Assembly (NCBI GenBank): GCA_001803235.1
Contig: MHBL01000195.1
Location: forward strand, 1-64,000
Length of the DNA: 64,000 nucleotides
Source of the DNA: Lentisphaerae bacterium RIFOXYA12_64_32
GTDB lineage: Bacteria; Verrucomicrobiota; Lentisphaeria; Oligosphaerales; YB12-FULL-65-16
Direction: 5' to 3'
Shown piece by piece: positions 35,968-45,857 of this stretch (its first letter is position 1; every line of letters starts with the position of its first letter). A model generated the notes under the pieces. It saw only the letters and a program-made list of their open reading frames with translations. It made no database searches and had not been told where the DNA came from. The translations under genes were made by a program, and so were the position numbers.

Positions 35968-37074
35968 CTACACCTCGGTGAGACGTGGCTGCTTCCTATC
36001 GGGGTTCAGTTTGCGGTCCATCTCGCGGTAGATATCGTCAGCCATGTTGGCGATGGTTCCGGCAATCCGGAGGAGTGCCTCCGACCTGTCATACCCCGCC
36101 GTGAGGTGGGCGCTTGCTGTAGTCAACTCGCGTTTGGCCGCCAGCAGCGCTTCCTCGAATACGGCGGTCGGTGGCCGGCTGATCTCGAAAGCCTTTGCGA
36201 GGTCCGGGCTAGCACGGAGGGCCGCGATGGCCTCACGGTTTGATAACACGGCATTCAACCGGCGAAGATCAGGATTCTGCGATTCGACGACCGGAGGTCG
36301 TTTCCCCTTCTTGCTTCCGTACAGCCATACGCACAGTTCCCCAAGTTCCTTGAGCTTCTCCTCGGGGACGGGGTTCTCCGCCTCTTCGTCTTCGGCCTTG
36401 AGGCTGATGAACGAACTGATGCCGTCGTAATCGAGGCCGGTGTACAGGTGGGAGAACGCGAGTCTTTGGCGGAACTTGTCATCGAGGTCGAACACTCCCG
36501 CTCGCTCGGCTTGCTCCAAAACCTTCAGTCCCCGGAACAAACGCTGCACGGTGCGATGGCGGTCGCCAATCTGGCTGGAGATGTCACTCAAAGAGGTCCC
36601 GTATGTGTGGTGAACGTCGGCGATGTACTTCGCCTTCGCGTAACTGCTCCACTTTGCTGGACCATTGACGTGTTTGAAACCAAGGTACCGCCAGGACTCC
36701 CCGCGAGTGGAAATGATGGCAGGCAGGACCCGCAATTGCTGGCGAGCGCCCGGCGTGATGATCGGGATGTCCCATCCGTTCCTCTTGGCAATCTGCTCAT
36801 CCAAGAGAACCTTGACTGCTGCGAGTCGGCGGTTTCCTTCGATGACGATGTTCTTCCCGTTTTCCTGCGCGACAATCACCGCTTCTTGCTGAAAGAAGCC
36901 GCTGGCCGCGATGGATTGGACCAGTTCCCTAATATCCATGACATCCCAAAGGAGAGCCAGAATGTCGTCATCGGTTGAACCCGCGGAAACACCATACTCG
37001 GCCAATCGCGGATTCTGGCGGTCGAAGCAAAGGTCCTTCACTGGGATCAACGTCGGTTCTGGCGTCGCTGTCAT
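35968..37074 (-). CDS. ParB N-terminal (ParB/Srx)-domain protein
   Basis: IPVKDLCFDRQNPRLAEYG, VQSIAASGFFQQEAVIVAQENGKNIVIEGNRRLAAVKVLL. Confidence 0.85.
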   Translation of the reverse strand: MTATPEPTLIPVKDLCFDRQNPRLAEYGVSAGSTDDDILALLWDVMDIRELVQSIAASGFFQQEAVIVAQENGKNIVIEGNRRLAAVKVLLDEQIAKRNGWDIPIITPGARQQLRVLPAIISTRGESWRYLGFKHVNGPAKWSSYAKAKYIADVHHTYGTSLSDISSQIGDRHRTVQRLFRGLKVLEQAERAGVFDLDDKFRQRLAFSHLYTGLDYDGISSFISLKAEDEEAENPVPEEKLKELGELCVWLYGSKKGKRPPVVESQNPDLRRLNAVLSNREAIAALRASPDLAKAFEISRPPTAVFEEALLAAKRELTTASAHLTAGYDRSEALLRIAGTIANMADDIYREMDRKLNPDRKQPRLTEV

Positions 37075-37982
37075 GTTGGAACCCTCGACTGCTTTGCGGT
37101 CAGCAAGAGACTTTCCTGTCCATGCACTCTGCATGCCTGCGGCAGGGCAACGTGGTCCGGGGCGATGATCAATTCCCTTGCGGCCCGTTTGTCTTGAAGA
37201 GTGTACCTGATCGGCAGGAAACGGACACTGAACCGGGCGTAAAGAGTCCGCACAAGGTCGCTGTCATCGTAGGACATGATCCACCGGAGTCCACGTAGCA
37301 ACTTAACATAGCGCGCCAATGCGATATGGTCTTCTTGTCTGTATGCATTCAGATACAGGCGTTGGCCGTTGTGGACATAGGGTGGATCGAGATAGACGAA
37401 CACCCGGGTTCGTCCCCTTCCACGCGGCAAACGGGCCTTCAGGAATTCTATCGCGTCCTCGTTCGATAGTTCGATCCGATCTCTCATCCGTGCTAGTGCA
37501 GCGATACGTTCACAGAGGGCATCGCGGTTAAAACGTACGTCCATCCGCCACTTGCCCTCTTGTGCGTGGCCACCAATAGGCCCCGATCCGGTCAGTACGC
37601 CCGAGCGATTGCAGCGGTTCATGAAAAACGCCGCAAACCCCACGTCAAACTGATCGTGCCCGCCTGTCGGGTTGGCGCAGATTGCATACTGCCGATGCCA
37701 TTCTTGGATCGTCAACGGCACCGAACGGATGTGTTCCATGAAACGCTCATGCGCATGCAGGACAGAGCACCAGAGAGCGTAGACCCGACGGTCTGCATCG
37801 TTCAGGTGGATCACAGATACGACATCACGTTTCAGGAGCCCCAGCGCGGCGCCAGCGCCACCGGCATAGGGCTCGAAATAGGCGCATCCCCTGAGGTCAT
37901 TCAAGTCAATAACGTCGGTCAGGAACCCGGTCAACCCGGCCTTGCCGCCTGGATACCGGAGTGGACTAGCGTACCTCATCAT
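37071..37982 (-). CDS. DNA adenine methylase, D12 class N6-adenine methyltransferase
   Basis: RYPGGKAGLTGFL, YFEPYAGGAGAALGLL, VYLDPPYV. Confidence 0.93.
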   Translation of the reverse strand: MMRYASPLRYPGGKAGLTGFLTDVIDLNDLRGCAYFEPYAGGAGAALGLLKRDVVSVIHLNDADRRVYALWCSVLHAHERFMEHIRSVPLTIQEWHRQYAICANPTGGHDQFDVGFAAFFMNRCNRSGVLTGSGPIGGHAQEGKWRMDVRFNRDALCERIAALARMRDRIELSNEDAIEFLKARLPRGRGRTRVFVYLDPPYVHNGQRLYLNAYRQEDHIALARYVKLLRGLRWIMSYDDSDLVRTLYARFSVRFLPIRYTLQDKRAARELIIAPDHVALPQACRVHGQESLLLTAKQSRVPT

Positions 37983-39288
37983 TGGCCTCCCCTGTCTCGG
38001 GAAGCATTTGGATTGGGGACAGTCCCATTCGTCCCGTCACCGCGGCGGCGATGAGAGCGGCGCGGCGTTCCTTGAGCAGGGCGATGGTTCGCTCGGCCGC
38101 GGCCCGCAGGGCGTCCAGTTTCGCGGTCTCGGTTGCGATGTGCGCCATGATGGCGCGTTGCTCCGCTAGGGGCGGGGCAGGGAACCACAACGCGAGGAAG
38201 TTCTCTGAGTAGAGCCGGAGGAAACCAGACGAACCCGTGCCCAAGCCGGTTGACTCGGATCGGAAGACGGCTTGTAGAAGCTCTGTCCTGAACAAGTGCG
38301 CACAGTAGTCCGGGGCGACCTCTGCCGAGACCTTGAAGACGGCGTAGTCCGGACTCACCAGACCCTCCCGGGGCGTGACGGCGATCAAACCACTCGACGC
38401 CCGCATCCGATTCACCACGATCTCGTTCGGAGACGTCTTCTTGTAGCCGACTAGTTCATCAGTTCGGGTTTCCTTCTCGGACACGTCGTTGTGTGGGACC
38501 AACCCGCGCTCCATTCGGAGGGACAGCAGGACTTCCTCCCCGGTTGTCGAGCGTTCGTCGCGCTCCGCGAACAGCCACTTCGCGCGCTTCAGGTCCCAAT
38601 GCTGCGGAATCGCCCCGAGCCAAGGTATTCCCGAGTCACGGGTCGGGGCGTTGGGGTTCAGGCCGCGGGTGACGGCGCGGGTGATGAGGGCGCGGCGCTT
38701 CTCGGCCAGCAGCCCGAGGAGCCGCTCCTTGGCTGCGACCAACCCGTCGATGCGCCCCGTCTCCCGGTCCAGGTAGGCGGCGATGGCGCGCTGGTCCGCG
38801 AGAGGAGGTATGGGTATCTCGGTGTCGCCGACCAACTCAGACTCCAGGCTCTCGACAGTGGTCCCCTCCTTGCTCCAGACACTCAAGAGCTCACGTTGGT
38901 GCCCCTCGATCAGTCGAGCTAGGTACCGCGGATCCAGGCCTGCCGTTGGTATCAGCGCTCGCATGTCCTGATTCAGGGTCACCGCCACACGGTTGATGGC
39001 CACAGGTATTGAGTGTTGCAGTATTCCCGAACGCATGACCATCAGGACTGCTCCGGGTTGTACCAAGTTGGTAGCGCTTTCCTCAAGCCCCTGTTCCGTG
39101 ACATGGTCTTCAGTGTCCAGAATCTCCGCCGTCTTCATGTCTTTTGGCGACACCCAGGGGATATCGCCATTCCAGTAGTCCCCATTCCCTTTGTCCGGTG
39201 TGCCTCCCCCTACGAAACGGCAGACGTGTTTCGTGCGGGCCCGCAACCAATGCTTGGGCGTCGTGACGTTCCAGCGGATGGTACTCAC
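37966..39288 (-). CDS. hsdS: Type I restriction-modification specificity subunit
   Basis: two TRD-like halves each followed by PPLADQRAIAAYLDRETGRID / PPLAEQRAIMAHIATETAKLD; GTG start overlaps hsdM stop. Confidence 0.94.
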   Translation of the reverse strand: MSTIRWNVTTPKHWLRARTKHVCRFVGGGTPDKGNGDYWNGDIPWVSPKDMKTAEILDTEDHVTEQGLEESATNLVQPGAVLMVMRSGILQHSIPVAINRVAVTLNQDMRALIPTAGLDPRYLARLIEGHQRELLSVWSKEGTTVESLESELVGDTEIPIPPLADQRAIAAYLDRETGRIDGLVAAKERLLGLLAEKRRALITRAVTRGLNPNAPTRDSGIPWLGAIPQHWDLKRAKWLFAERDERSTTGEEVLLSLRMERGLVPHNDVSEKETRTDELVGYKKTSPNEIVVNRMRASSGLIAVTPREGLVSPDYAVFKVSAEVAPDYCAHLFRTELLQAVFRSESTGLGTGSSGFLRLYSENFLALWFPAPPLAEQRAIMAHIATETAKLDALRAAAERTIALLKERRAALIAAAVTGRMGLSPIQMLPETGEANDEVR

Positions 39289-41324
39289 CGCGTCACCTCC
39301 CGCAGGAGTCGGAGGATGTCCTCCTCGGCCTGTTTGAGGTCGGCGTCGATGGCCTCCAGTGGGCGGGGCGGGGTGTATCGATAGAAGTGGCGATTGAAGT
39401 TGATCTCGTAACCGACCTTGTCCTTGGCGCGATCCATCCAGGCGTCGGGGACGTGCGGGCGGACTTCGCGTTCGAAGTAGGCGTCGACGTCGTCGCTGAG
39501 TGGCACGTTCTCGAAGTCGCGCAGGTCGGGGTCGGGCTCGAAAGTCACGGCTCGCGAGGCGCCCCCTCGACGGCGCTCGGGGCCTGCGGGTCGCCCTCCA
39601 GTGCTGGAGGCTTCGACCGGTGGGGCGCTTGGGTCTTTCTGGGTGAAGACGTTGCGGAAGAGTTTGTCTTCGGCCTTCTTCCATCCGGACCGGCGCTGGT
39701 GCAGCAGGTCCAGGATGCGCTCCCAGACGGCATTCCAGTCGCGTTGCGGTTCGCGGCCAAGGGTTTGGTCGATGGCCTGGATGTCGTCGAGCAGGTGCGG
39801 ACAGGCATCGAGGAAGCGTGCCTTGTCCTCGACCGTCATCCGGTAGCAGAGGCGCAGGGGTCGTTCGACCGTGACGCGGGCATAGCCAAAGTCAGTGTTG
39901 TCGAAGACCTTCGACGTGGCGGACTCCGCACACTTGCCGTACTCGCGGACGATCTCCGCAATCTGGTCGGGTTCGCCGTCCTGGCCTTCCCCGATCTTGC
40001 GGCGTTTGTCGCCCAGGCTGCGGCGCATGGGCACGTAGCGTTCCCGGGCGTCGACGAGCTGGATCTTGCCCTTCCGGTCCTTCGCTTTGCGATTGGTGAC
40101 GATCCAGACGTAGGTGCCGATGCCGGTGTTGTAGAACATCTGCTCGGGCAGCGCGATGATCGCCTCCAGCCAGTCGTTCTCAATGATCCACTTACGGATA
40201 TCGCTCTCGCCCGAACCGGCGCCACCAGTGAACAGCGGCGAGCCGCTGAACACGATGGCTAGGCGCGAACCGTGCTTGTGCTCAGCCGGCCGCACCGGCT
40301 CGAACTTGCTGATCATGTGCTGGAGAAACAGCAACGCGCCGTCGTTGACGCGTGGCAGGCCGGCGCCGAACCGGCCGGCGAAACCTGACTTGTCGTGCTC
40401 CTGCTCGATCTCCTTCTGCTGCTTCTTCCAGTCCACGCCGAAGGGCGGGTTCGCGAGCAGGTAGTCGTAGGTCTCGCCGGCGAACTGGTCCTCGGTGAAA
40501 CTGTCGCCGAAGCGGATGTTGTCGCCGCCGCCGTTGTGGTCCACCTGCTTCATGAGCATGTCGGCCGCGGCCGTGGCGAACGCGCGCTTGTTGTAGTCCT
40601 GGCCATAGACATAGAGCCGGGCCGCGGCATGGTGCTCGCGCAGGTAGTTCTGCGATTCGGCGAGCATGCCACCCGTGCCGCACGCGGGGTCGAGGAGTTT
40701 GCGGACCGTGCCCGGCGTCGCCAGGAGCTCATCGTCGTTGTTGAAGAGGATGCTGACCATGAGCCGGATGACCTCTCGCGGGGTGAAGTGGTCGCCAGCG
40801 GTCTCGTTGGCCAGTTCGTTGAAGCGGCGGATCAGATTCTCGAAGAGCAGTCCCATCTGCTCGTTCGGCACGGCATTCGGGTGCAGGTCCACGTCGCAGA
40901 ACTTCGAGACCACGAGGTAGAGGAGGTTCGCCTCGCGCATCTTCTCGACCTCGTTGGTGAACTCGAAGTACTCGAAGATGCGCCGGACATTGCCCGAGAA
41001 GCCATTGATGTAGCTGACCAAGTGTTTATCGATGTGGTCCGGGTCGCCCTTGAGCTTCTCGAACGTCAGCGGCGAGTGATTGTGGAAACGCTGCCCGGCC
41101 GCCCGGTTCAGGAGTTTGTCGAGTGCGTCGTCGTTGAGCTTCCCGCCCTGGCGTCGCGTGAGTTCAGCAAGGACCTTCTCCTTGGTTGGCGCGAGCACGC
41201 AGTCGAACCGGCGCAGCACGGTCATGGGCAGCATGACGCGTTCGTACTGCGGCGGGCGATACGGGCCGCGCAGCAAGTCGGCAATCTGCCAAATGAGGTT
41301 CGCGAGGTCGTGGTGGTCTGGCAT
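39285..41324 (-). CDS. hsdM: Type I restriction-modification DNA methyltransferase subunit
   Basis: DHFTPREVIRLMVSIL, LLDPACGTGGML, LLANPPFG. Confidence 0.96.
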   Translation of the reverse strand: MPDHHDLANLIWQIADLLRGPYRPPQYERVMLPMTVLRRFDCVLAPTKEKVLAELTRRQGGKLNDDALDKLLNRAAGQRFHNHSPLTFEKLKGDPDHIDKHLVSYINGFSGNVRRIFEYFEFTNEVEKMREANLLYLVVSKFCDVDLHPNAVPNEQMGLLFENLIRRFNELANETAGDHFTPREVIRLMVSILFNNDDELLATPGTVRKLLDPACGTGGMLAESQNYLREHHAAARLYVYGQDYNKRAFATAAADMLMKQVDHNGGGDNIRFGDSFTEDQFAGETYDYLLANPPFGVDWKKQQKEIEQEHDKSGFAGRFGAGLPRVNDGALLFLQHMISKFEPVRPAEHKHGSRLAIVFSGSPLFTGGAGSGESDIRKWIIENDWLEAIIALPEQMFYNTGIGTYVWIVTNRKAKDRKGKIQLVDARERYVPMRRSLGDKRRKIGEGQDGEPDQIAEIVREYGKCAESATSKVFDNTDFGYARVTVERPLRLCYRMTVEDKARFLDACPHLLDDIQAIDQTLGREPQRDWNAVWERILDLLHQRRSGWKKAEDKLFRNVFTQKDPSAPPVEASSTGGRPAGPERRRGGASRAVTFEPDPDLRDFENVPLSDDVDAYFEREVRPHVPDAWMDRAKDKVGYEINFNRHFYRYTPPRPLEAIDADLKQAEEDILRLLREVTR

Positions 41325-41580
41325 ACCTGTATCCTCTAGCCATCGTCTGTCGATGATGACTTCGGCGGTTTCCGAGTTGTCTCCGGGAGAGACGTCATGA
41401 TCGAGGCCACCAATGCATAATAGCACTACAGCAGGCAGACCCGATCCCGGAGGCCCTTCTCGTCCCGTTAGCACGTCCGTCCAACACCCACGGGGATCCC
41501 GGAGCGCCAGACTATTGCATACAATGGCCCCCAAATGCCGGATTCGCAATGGGGAACGGCCGTGCGGCGTTACGCGGCAC

Positions 41581-42246
41581 TCACACCGTGACACCGTCCC
41601 GTTCCATGAGGATTCTGGCCAACTGGCTGGTCGTCGTATGCGGCCACTTCAGTTTCCGCAGGCAGGCGTTGACCGTGTCGCGGTCGAAGGCGTCCGGGTC
41701 TAGCCTCCGGCCAAGCCACTCCATCATGGACTTGTGCTCTTTGTGTTTGGGGTTCCCGATGATCTTGACCAGATCCGTGTATCCCCACACACCGCCGCAA
41801 TCCTCCGGCGGGCAGGCGCGGGCGCCGGCGAGACACTGAGGGACAGCATCCGCCGCGGAGCCTGGGCCGAGGATCCTCTCCACCTTCACCAGATGGTCCC
41901 AGGAGTCGCCGAAATCGTACTGATAGGCGAACGTGCCGTTCTCCCGTGACGCAATGTCCATCAGCAGGGCCTTGTTCTCATCCAGGACCTGCGGGTCTCC
42001 CTCGAATTCATTGAGCTCGAAAGCCGGATCCGAGTAGGCCTGCTCTTCGACCATGAACTGGTGCAGGTGGCTGTTGCTCCAGCCCATGGCGACCTGAATG
42101 ACCGCGTGCAGCCAGCCGAGACTGCCGCTGCCCGGCACCTGCAGTCGTCGCCAGATGCGCGGTTCGGACCCGCGTAACGTGACCTCCAACTGGTAGATGG
42201 GCGTGCTGGCAGCGGCAGGGGATGAGGCCTTCTTGGCGGCGGTCAT
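41581..42246 (-). CDS. plasmid pRiA4b ORF-3 family protein
   Basis: IYQLEVTLRGSEPRIWRRLQVPGSGSLGWLHAVIQVAMGWSNSHLHQFMV, YDFGDSWDHLV, ARACPPEDCGGVWGY. Confidence 0.92.
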   Translation of the reverse strand: MTAAKKASSPAAASTPIYQLEVTLRGSEPRIWRRLQVPGSGSLGWLHAVIQVAMGWSNSHLHQFMVEEQAYSDPAFELNEFEGDPQVLDENKALLMDIASRENGTFAYQYDFGDSWDHLVKVERILGPGSAADAVPQCLAGARACPPEDCGGVWGYTDLVKIIGNPKHKEHKSMMEWLGRRLDPDAFDRDTVNACLRKLKWPHTTTSQLARILMERDGVTV

Positions 42247-42501
42247 GAGTTGTTCCTTTGCTTGTGGTAAACAGGTGCGCACGTTCGACACGGTTGACGC
42301 GTGCCTGGGTAGCTCTGCCATCCGCGGTTCGTCGTCTGACCGCACCCACGGCTACCGGCGTTCCGCTTGGCCTGCCGGGAGCCGCTGCAGTAACCTTGGC
42401 TCCTTTTCCGTCGGCTGACGGGCCTACCCGCCAGCCGACGGACGGCATCGCGTCAGGGATTGCGGGGAGCGGCTGCCGCGCACCGCAATCCCTGACGCAA
42501 C

Positions 42502-42568
42502 ATCGAGGGAGTCCAGAGGGAGTCAATGACGCCCTTTGGCCGGGGGCGCGGGGGCGGGAAGCCCCCGC
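42502..42568. terminator. repeat C: terminator-like hairpin, copy 1
   Basis: GGGAGTCAATGACGCCCTTTGGCCGGGGGC + 8 bp stem GCGGGGGC-GGGAA-GCCCCCGC, just downstream of the 42585 minus-strand gene. Confidence 0.6.
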
Positions 42569-42584
42569 CACAACCGCCGACACT

Positions 42585-45500
42585 TCACGGTGCCCCCGCG
42601 TGGCGCTGCACTGTACCGGTCTGCACGGCGAGGCGTGACCAGGCGGTGAGCGCGGGCTCGAGCGTGTCCCAGGATTCGGGGCGGCCGGTCTTGTCTGAGG
42701 CGCCGAAGATGAGCACGTCCGAAGTGGTTTCGGGCGTGTAGGTCTCGCCCGGTTGCAGGACGCGCGGCGGCTCGAGCTTGACGCACGCGTCCGGGTGCTG
42801 GCCGCCGCCGCCGTCGAGCCAGAACTGAATCTTGACGTCGCGGCTGGCCGAGACGCAACCGTAGCGCCCGCCCGCCTTGGCGTCGTGCCAGAAGCCGACC
42901 CGGCCGCTGCGGTAGTAGTTGGGCACGGGGGGGGCGTCCGTCTGATCGCCTTTCGCACTGCCCCCGATGCTGGAGGGCAGGTAGAAGTAGTAACCCTTGA
43001 GCGTCAGCGGTTGTGCGGTGTCCGCATTCCGGATCCACAACAGTCGCGCGGCGAAGCACGGACTGCGCGGCCAGAACGTGAGGCGGTGCGCGACCAGGAA
43101 CCGGGTCGCGCGTACGGCGGGTGCGGCCTGTTGGCCCTTGTCGTCAACGGCGGTGATGGTCTTGGCGTCCGGTCCGCCGCTGGTCACGATGTCGACCTGC
43201 AGGCACGACACGGCCATACTGAATTCCACACTCTCCAGCTTCGTCGCGCCTGTCCATTGGTCTTCGGCCGGTGCCTGCCAAAGCAGCGGGTTGTAGGAGC
43301 CGAGCAGCATGCCGCCTACGAAGATGCGGTCGGCGCAATTGCCGCTGCGGCCGTCGTGTTCGAGGCGCAGCAGGCCGTTGTCGATACGGAAGTCGGTCTC
43401 GTTCGGGCGCTCGAAGATCACACCGGGTCCGACCTTGGCTGCGGGCGGGAGATCCGCACTTGGCGGATAGAGGAAGCCGCGGATGTCCGCGCCGGCCGGG
43501 AGTTGCGGGAACAGCAGCACCAGCGGATCGCGTCCGCGCCAGGCCGCCATGGCGTCGATGGGGTCCGTGGTGGCGGCAAAGGCGGGGCCCTTCCGGAAGA
43601 GTTCACGCAGCTCTCCGGCCGGCACATCGAGCAGCACCGGGATGCCGGCGATGTCCGCGCTGCCGGGGTTGCGGACGCGGACCGGCCAGCGCGCGGCGAT
43701 GCCGGCGGCGTCCGGCCAGGGCGCGGTCTTGATCTCTTCGATGTCGTCAAGGTTGCCGGACGCGCCGGGCGCGGCGGGGAGCTGCAGGTCATATACGTCC
43801 AGCTCGCCGGCATGCACGCGGCAGGCGAGGGGGTTCAGCTTCGTGAACATCGACGTCAGCTCGACATACGCCTCGTCATTGACGTTGACCAGGCCGTAGT
43901 TGGAGTCTTCGGGGAACGTGTCCGAGATGCCTTGCGCCGGTTCGTCCGCCCACATGAAGTAGTCGCTGCCGACCATGAACGGGAGTCGGAACAAGAGGTG
44001 CTGCATCAGTTCGCAGCAGCGCGTTTTCTGCGTCTGCGTATCGACGCGCATGCCGGCGCCGCCCTTGCAGGGCAGTCCGGCGTCGAGCGCGGGGAACGAC
44101 CACTCGGTGATCATCATCGGTTTCCGGACCAGGTCGAAGTACTTCTCGAACGTCGTCTGCACCTCGACCATGTCCGCGCTTTCCAAATCGATCCATGGGT
44201 AGTTGTTGAACGTCACCACGTCGCAGTACTTGGCGCAGGCGGCCCAAGCCCACGTCGGCGCGTTGCCGGCGAACCGGCTGCCGATGATCAGGTGGTTCGG
44301 GTCCGTCTCGCGGATGGCCTGTGCGGTCGCTGCAAAATAGCGGTCCGCGACCAGGGCGAGGAAGGCCTCCTGCGCCTGCCTTGCCTCGTCGGTGACGGCC
44401 GGCAGTTCCTTCAGAAGCGGGACGTCTTCCCATGCGACCGCCTGCCGACCCCAGACGCGATTGAACTCCTCGATCGTGCCGTGGCGGTTGCGCAGAAACT
44501 CGACCAGGGCGAGCTTGCCGGTGTGGTCCGGCGCCAACTTCATGGTTTCGATGAAGATACCGGCGTCGCCGTCGCCCTTGCCGTACCACTCCAGTTCGTT
44601 GTCGAGGAAGTACCCGAACAGCCACGGGTCCTGGCGGTTCGGTTGGCAGGTCTTGCGCGCCAGGGAGCGGCAGTAGGCGTCCCATTTCGGGTCGAACACG
44701 TTCGGGAACCCGGTCCAGTGCACTTTGGCGACCAGCGCCGAATGGTTCGAGAAGTTCGCGCCGAACGAGAGGAACAGCGTGTGCGCCATACCCTTGTACC
44801 GGACCTCCGGCAGATTGTTCGCCCCCAGAAGGTTGAAGCCCCACGACTTCAAGCGCCCGGCCGCGACGTCGGCCCAGACCCCGACAGAACCGTACTTCGC
44901 TGCGGCGCTTCTGTTGTACGGCGCGTATCCGAGCTTCTGGCACCAGTGCACGTTGTAGTTGACGTGGTCTGTGCCGACGGCGTAGAAACGCTCGCCGCGC
45001 GGGTCGACGGCCCACCAGCGTTCGCCGTCCGCCTCGACACGGAAGAAGCCGGTGGCGGCGGTCGACGCCTTCACGCCGCTTCCCGCCACCGCGTACTCCG
45101 GGAATGCCGCCGCCGTAGCCTCCGGCAGCGGGACGCGCGTCGCCTCGTTGCCGTACGTGCGGACATCGTCGAACGTCGCGTCGATGCTCGAGACGCGCAG
45201 CGCCGGGCGTCCGGTCTTCACGGCCGCGTCGGAGAAGGAGTAGGCAATGCGTCGCACCGGCGTGCCGTCCAGTTCCGTGACCGTACCTTCGATGCCGTAC
45301 GGCGCCAGGGCCAGGCGCAGCCGGTACGGGTGGTTGCACTCCCATGTCCCGGCGGCGTTCTCTTCTGCCGTACTCTTTAACGTCATCTGCGACAACCACT
45401 TGCCATCGCGAGACTCGCACAGCTCGATGTAGTGGCCCTTGCCTTCGCCGTCCGGGCGCTCCACCAGCGCGAGGTGCCAGAAATTCTTCTCGTCCTGATG

Positions 45501-45803
45501 CAGCGCGACGGCCGCGACTTTCCAGCCGGTTCCCTGCGTTGCGAGGACGGTCAGCGTGGTTTCCACGGTGATTTCGCTGTAGAGAAACGGTCGCGTTGAG
45601 AAGGCAAAGCTGTTCTCGGGCCACTGGGCGTGCAACGCGCCGTTGTCGACCGCCCACACCAGCGGGTCGGCATCCCAGTTCGGCGCGCCAGCACTGCCTT
45701 GCGCATAGGCGGAGAAATCGTCCGTCCATTCGTCCATGTCCTGGGCGGCGATGCTCAGGACCGTGGCCGCCAGGAGGCCAGCGATCAGGCGGGGCATACG
45801 CAT
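42585..45803 (-). CDS. secreted agarase-like glycoside hydrolase
   Basis: signal peptide; GFFRVEADGERWWAVDPRGERFYAVGTDHV, GYFLDNELEW, PMMITEWSFP. Confidence 0.8.
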   Translation of the reverse strand: MRMPRLIAGLLAATVLSIAAQDMDEWTDDFSAYAQGSAGAPNWDADPLVWAVDNGALHAQWPENSFAFSTRPFLYSEITVETTLTVLATQGTGWKVAAVALHQDEKNFWHLALVERPDGEGKGHYIELCESRDGKWLSQMTLKSTAEENAAGTWECNHPYRLRLALAPYGIEGTVTELDGTPVRRIAYSFSDAAVKTGRPALRVSSIDATFDDVRTYGNEATRVPLPEATAAAFPEYAVAGSGVKASTAATGFFRVEADGERWWAVDPRGERFYAVGTDHVNYNVHWCQKLGYAPYNRSAAAKYGSVGVWADVAAGRLKSWGFNLLGANNLPEVRYKGMAHTLFLSFGANFSNHSALVAKVHWTGFPNVFDPKWDAYCRSLARKTCQPNRQDPWLFGYFLDNELEWYGKGDGDAGIFIETMKLAPDHTGKLALVEFLRNRHGTIEEFNRVWGRQAVAWEDVPLLKELPAVTDEARQAQEAFLALVADRYFAATAQAIRETDPNHLIIGSRFAGNAPTWAWAACAKYCDVVTFNNYPWIDLESADMVEVQTTFEKYFDLVRKPMMITEWSFPALDAGLPCKGGAGMRVDTQTQKTRCCELMQHLLFRLPFMVGSDYFMWADEPAQGISDTFPEDSNYGLVNVNDEAYVELTSMFTKLNPLACRVHAGELDVYDLQLPAAPGASGNLDDIEEIKTAPWPDAAGIAARWPVRVRNPGSADIAGIPVLLDVPAGELRELFRKGPAFAATTDPIDAMAAWRGRDPLVLLFPQLPAGADIRGFLYPPSADLPPAAKVGPGVIFERPNETDFRIDNGLLRLEHDGRSGNCADRIFVGGMLLGSYNPLLWQAPAEDQWTGATKLESVEFSMAVSCLQVDIVTSGGPDAKTITAVDDKGQQAAPAVRATRFLVAHRLTFWPRSPCFAARLLWIRNADTAQPLTLKGYYFYLPSSIGGSAKGDQTDAPPVPNYYRSGRVGFWHDAKAGGRYGCVSASRDVKIQFWLDGGGGQHPDACVKLEPPRVLQPGETYTPETTSDVLIFGASDKTGRPESWDTLEPALTAWSRLAVQTGTVQRHAGAP

Positions 45804-45857
45804 GGCGATCTGTCCTTTCTTCCTTCCCGGACGGAGTTCGGGGGGTGCCGCTGCGGG

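Noticed and set aside
27540-42246. Island considered as a prophage or ICE
   Set aside because: No integrase, recombinase, structural or conjugation genes and no tRNA target recognised; described as a defence/accessory island only.
42753-45380. 875 aa plus-strand ORF opposite the agarase-like gene
   Set aside because: Shadow ORF without recognisable domains.
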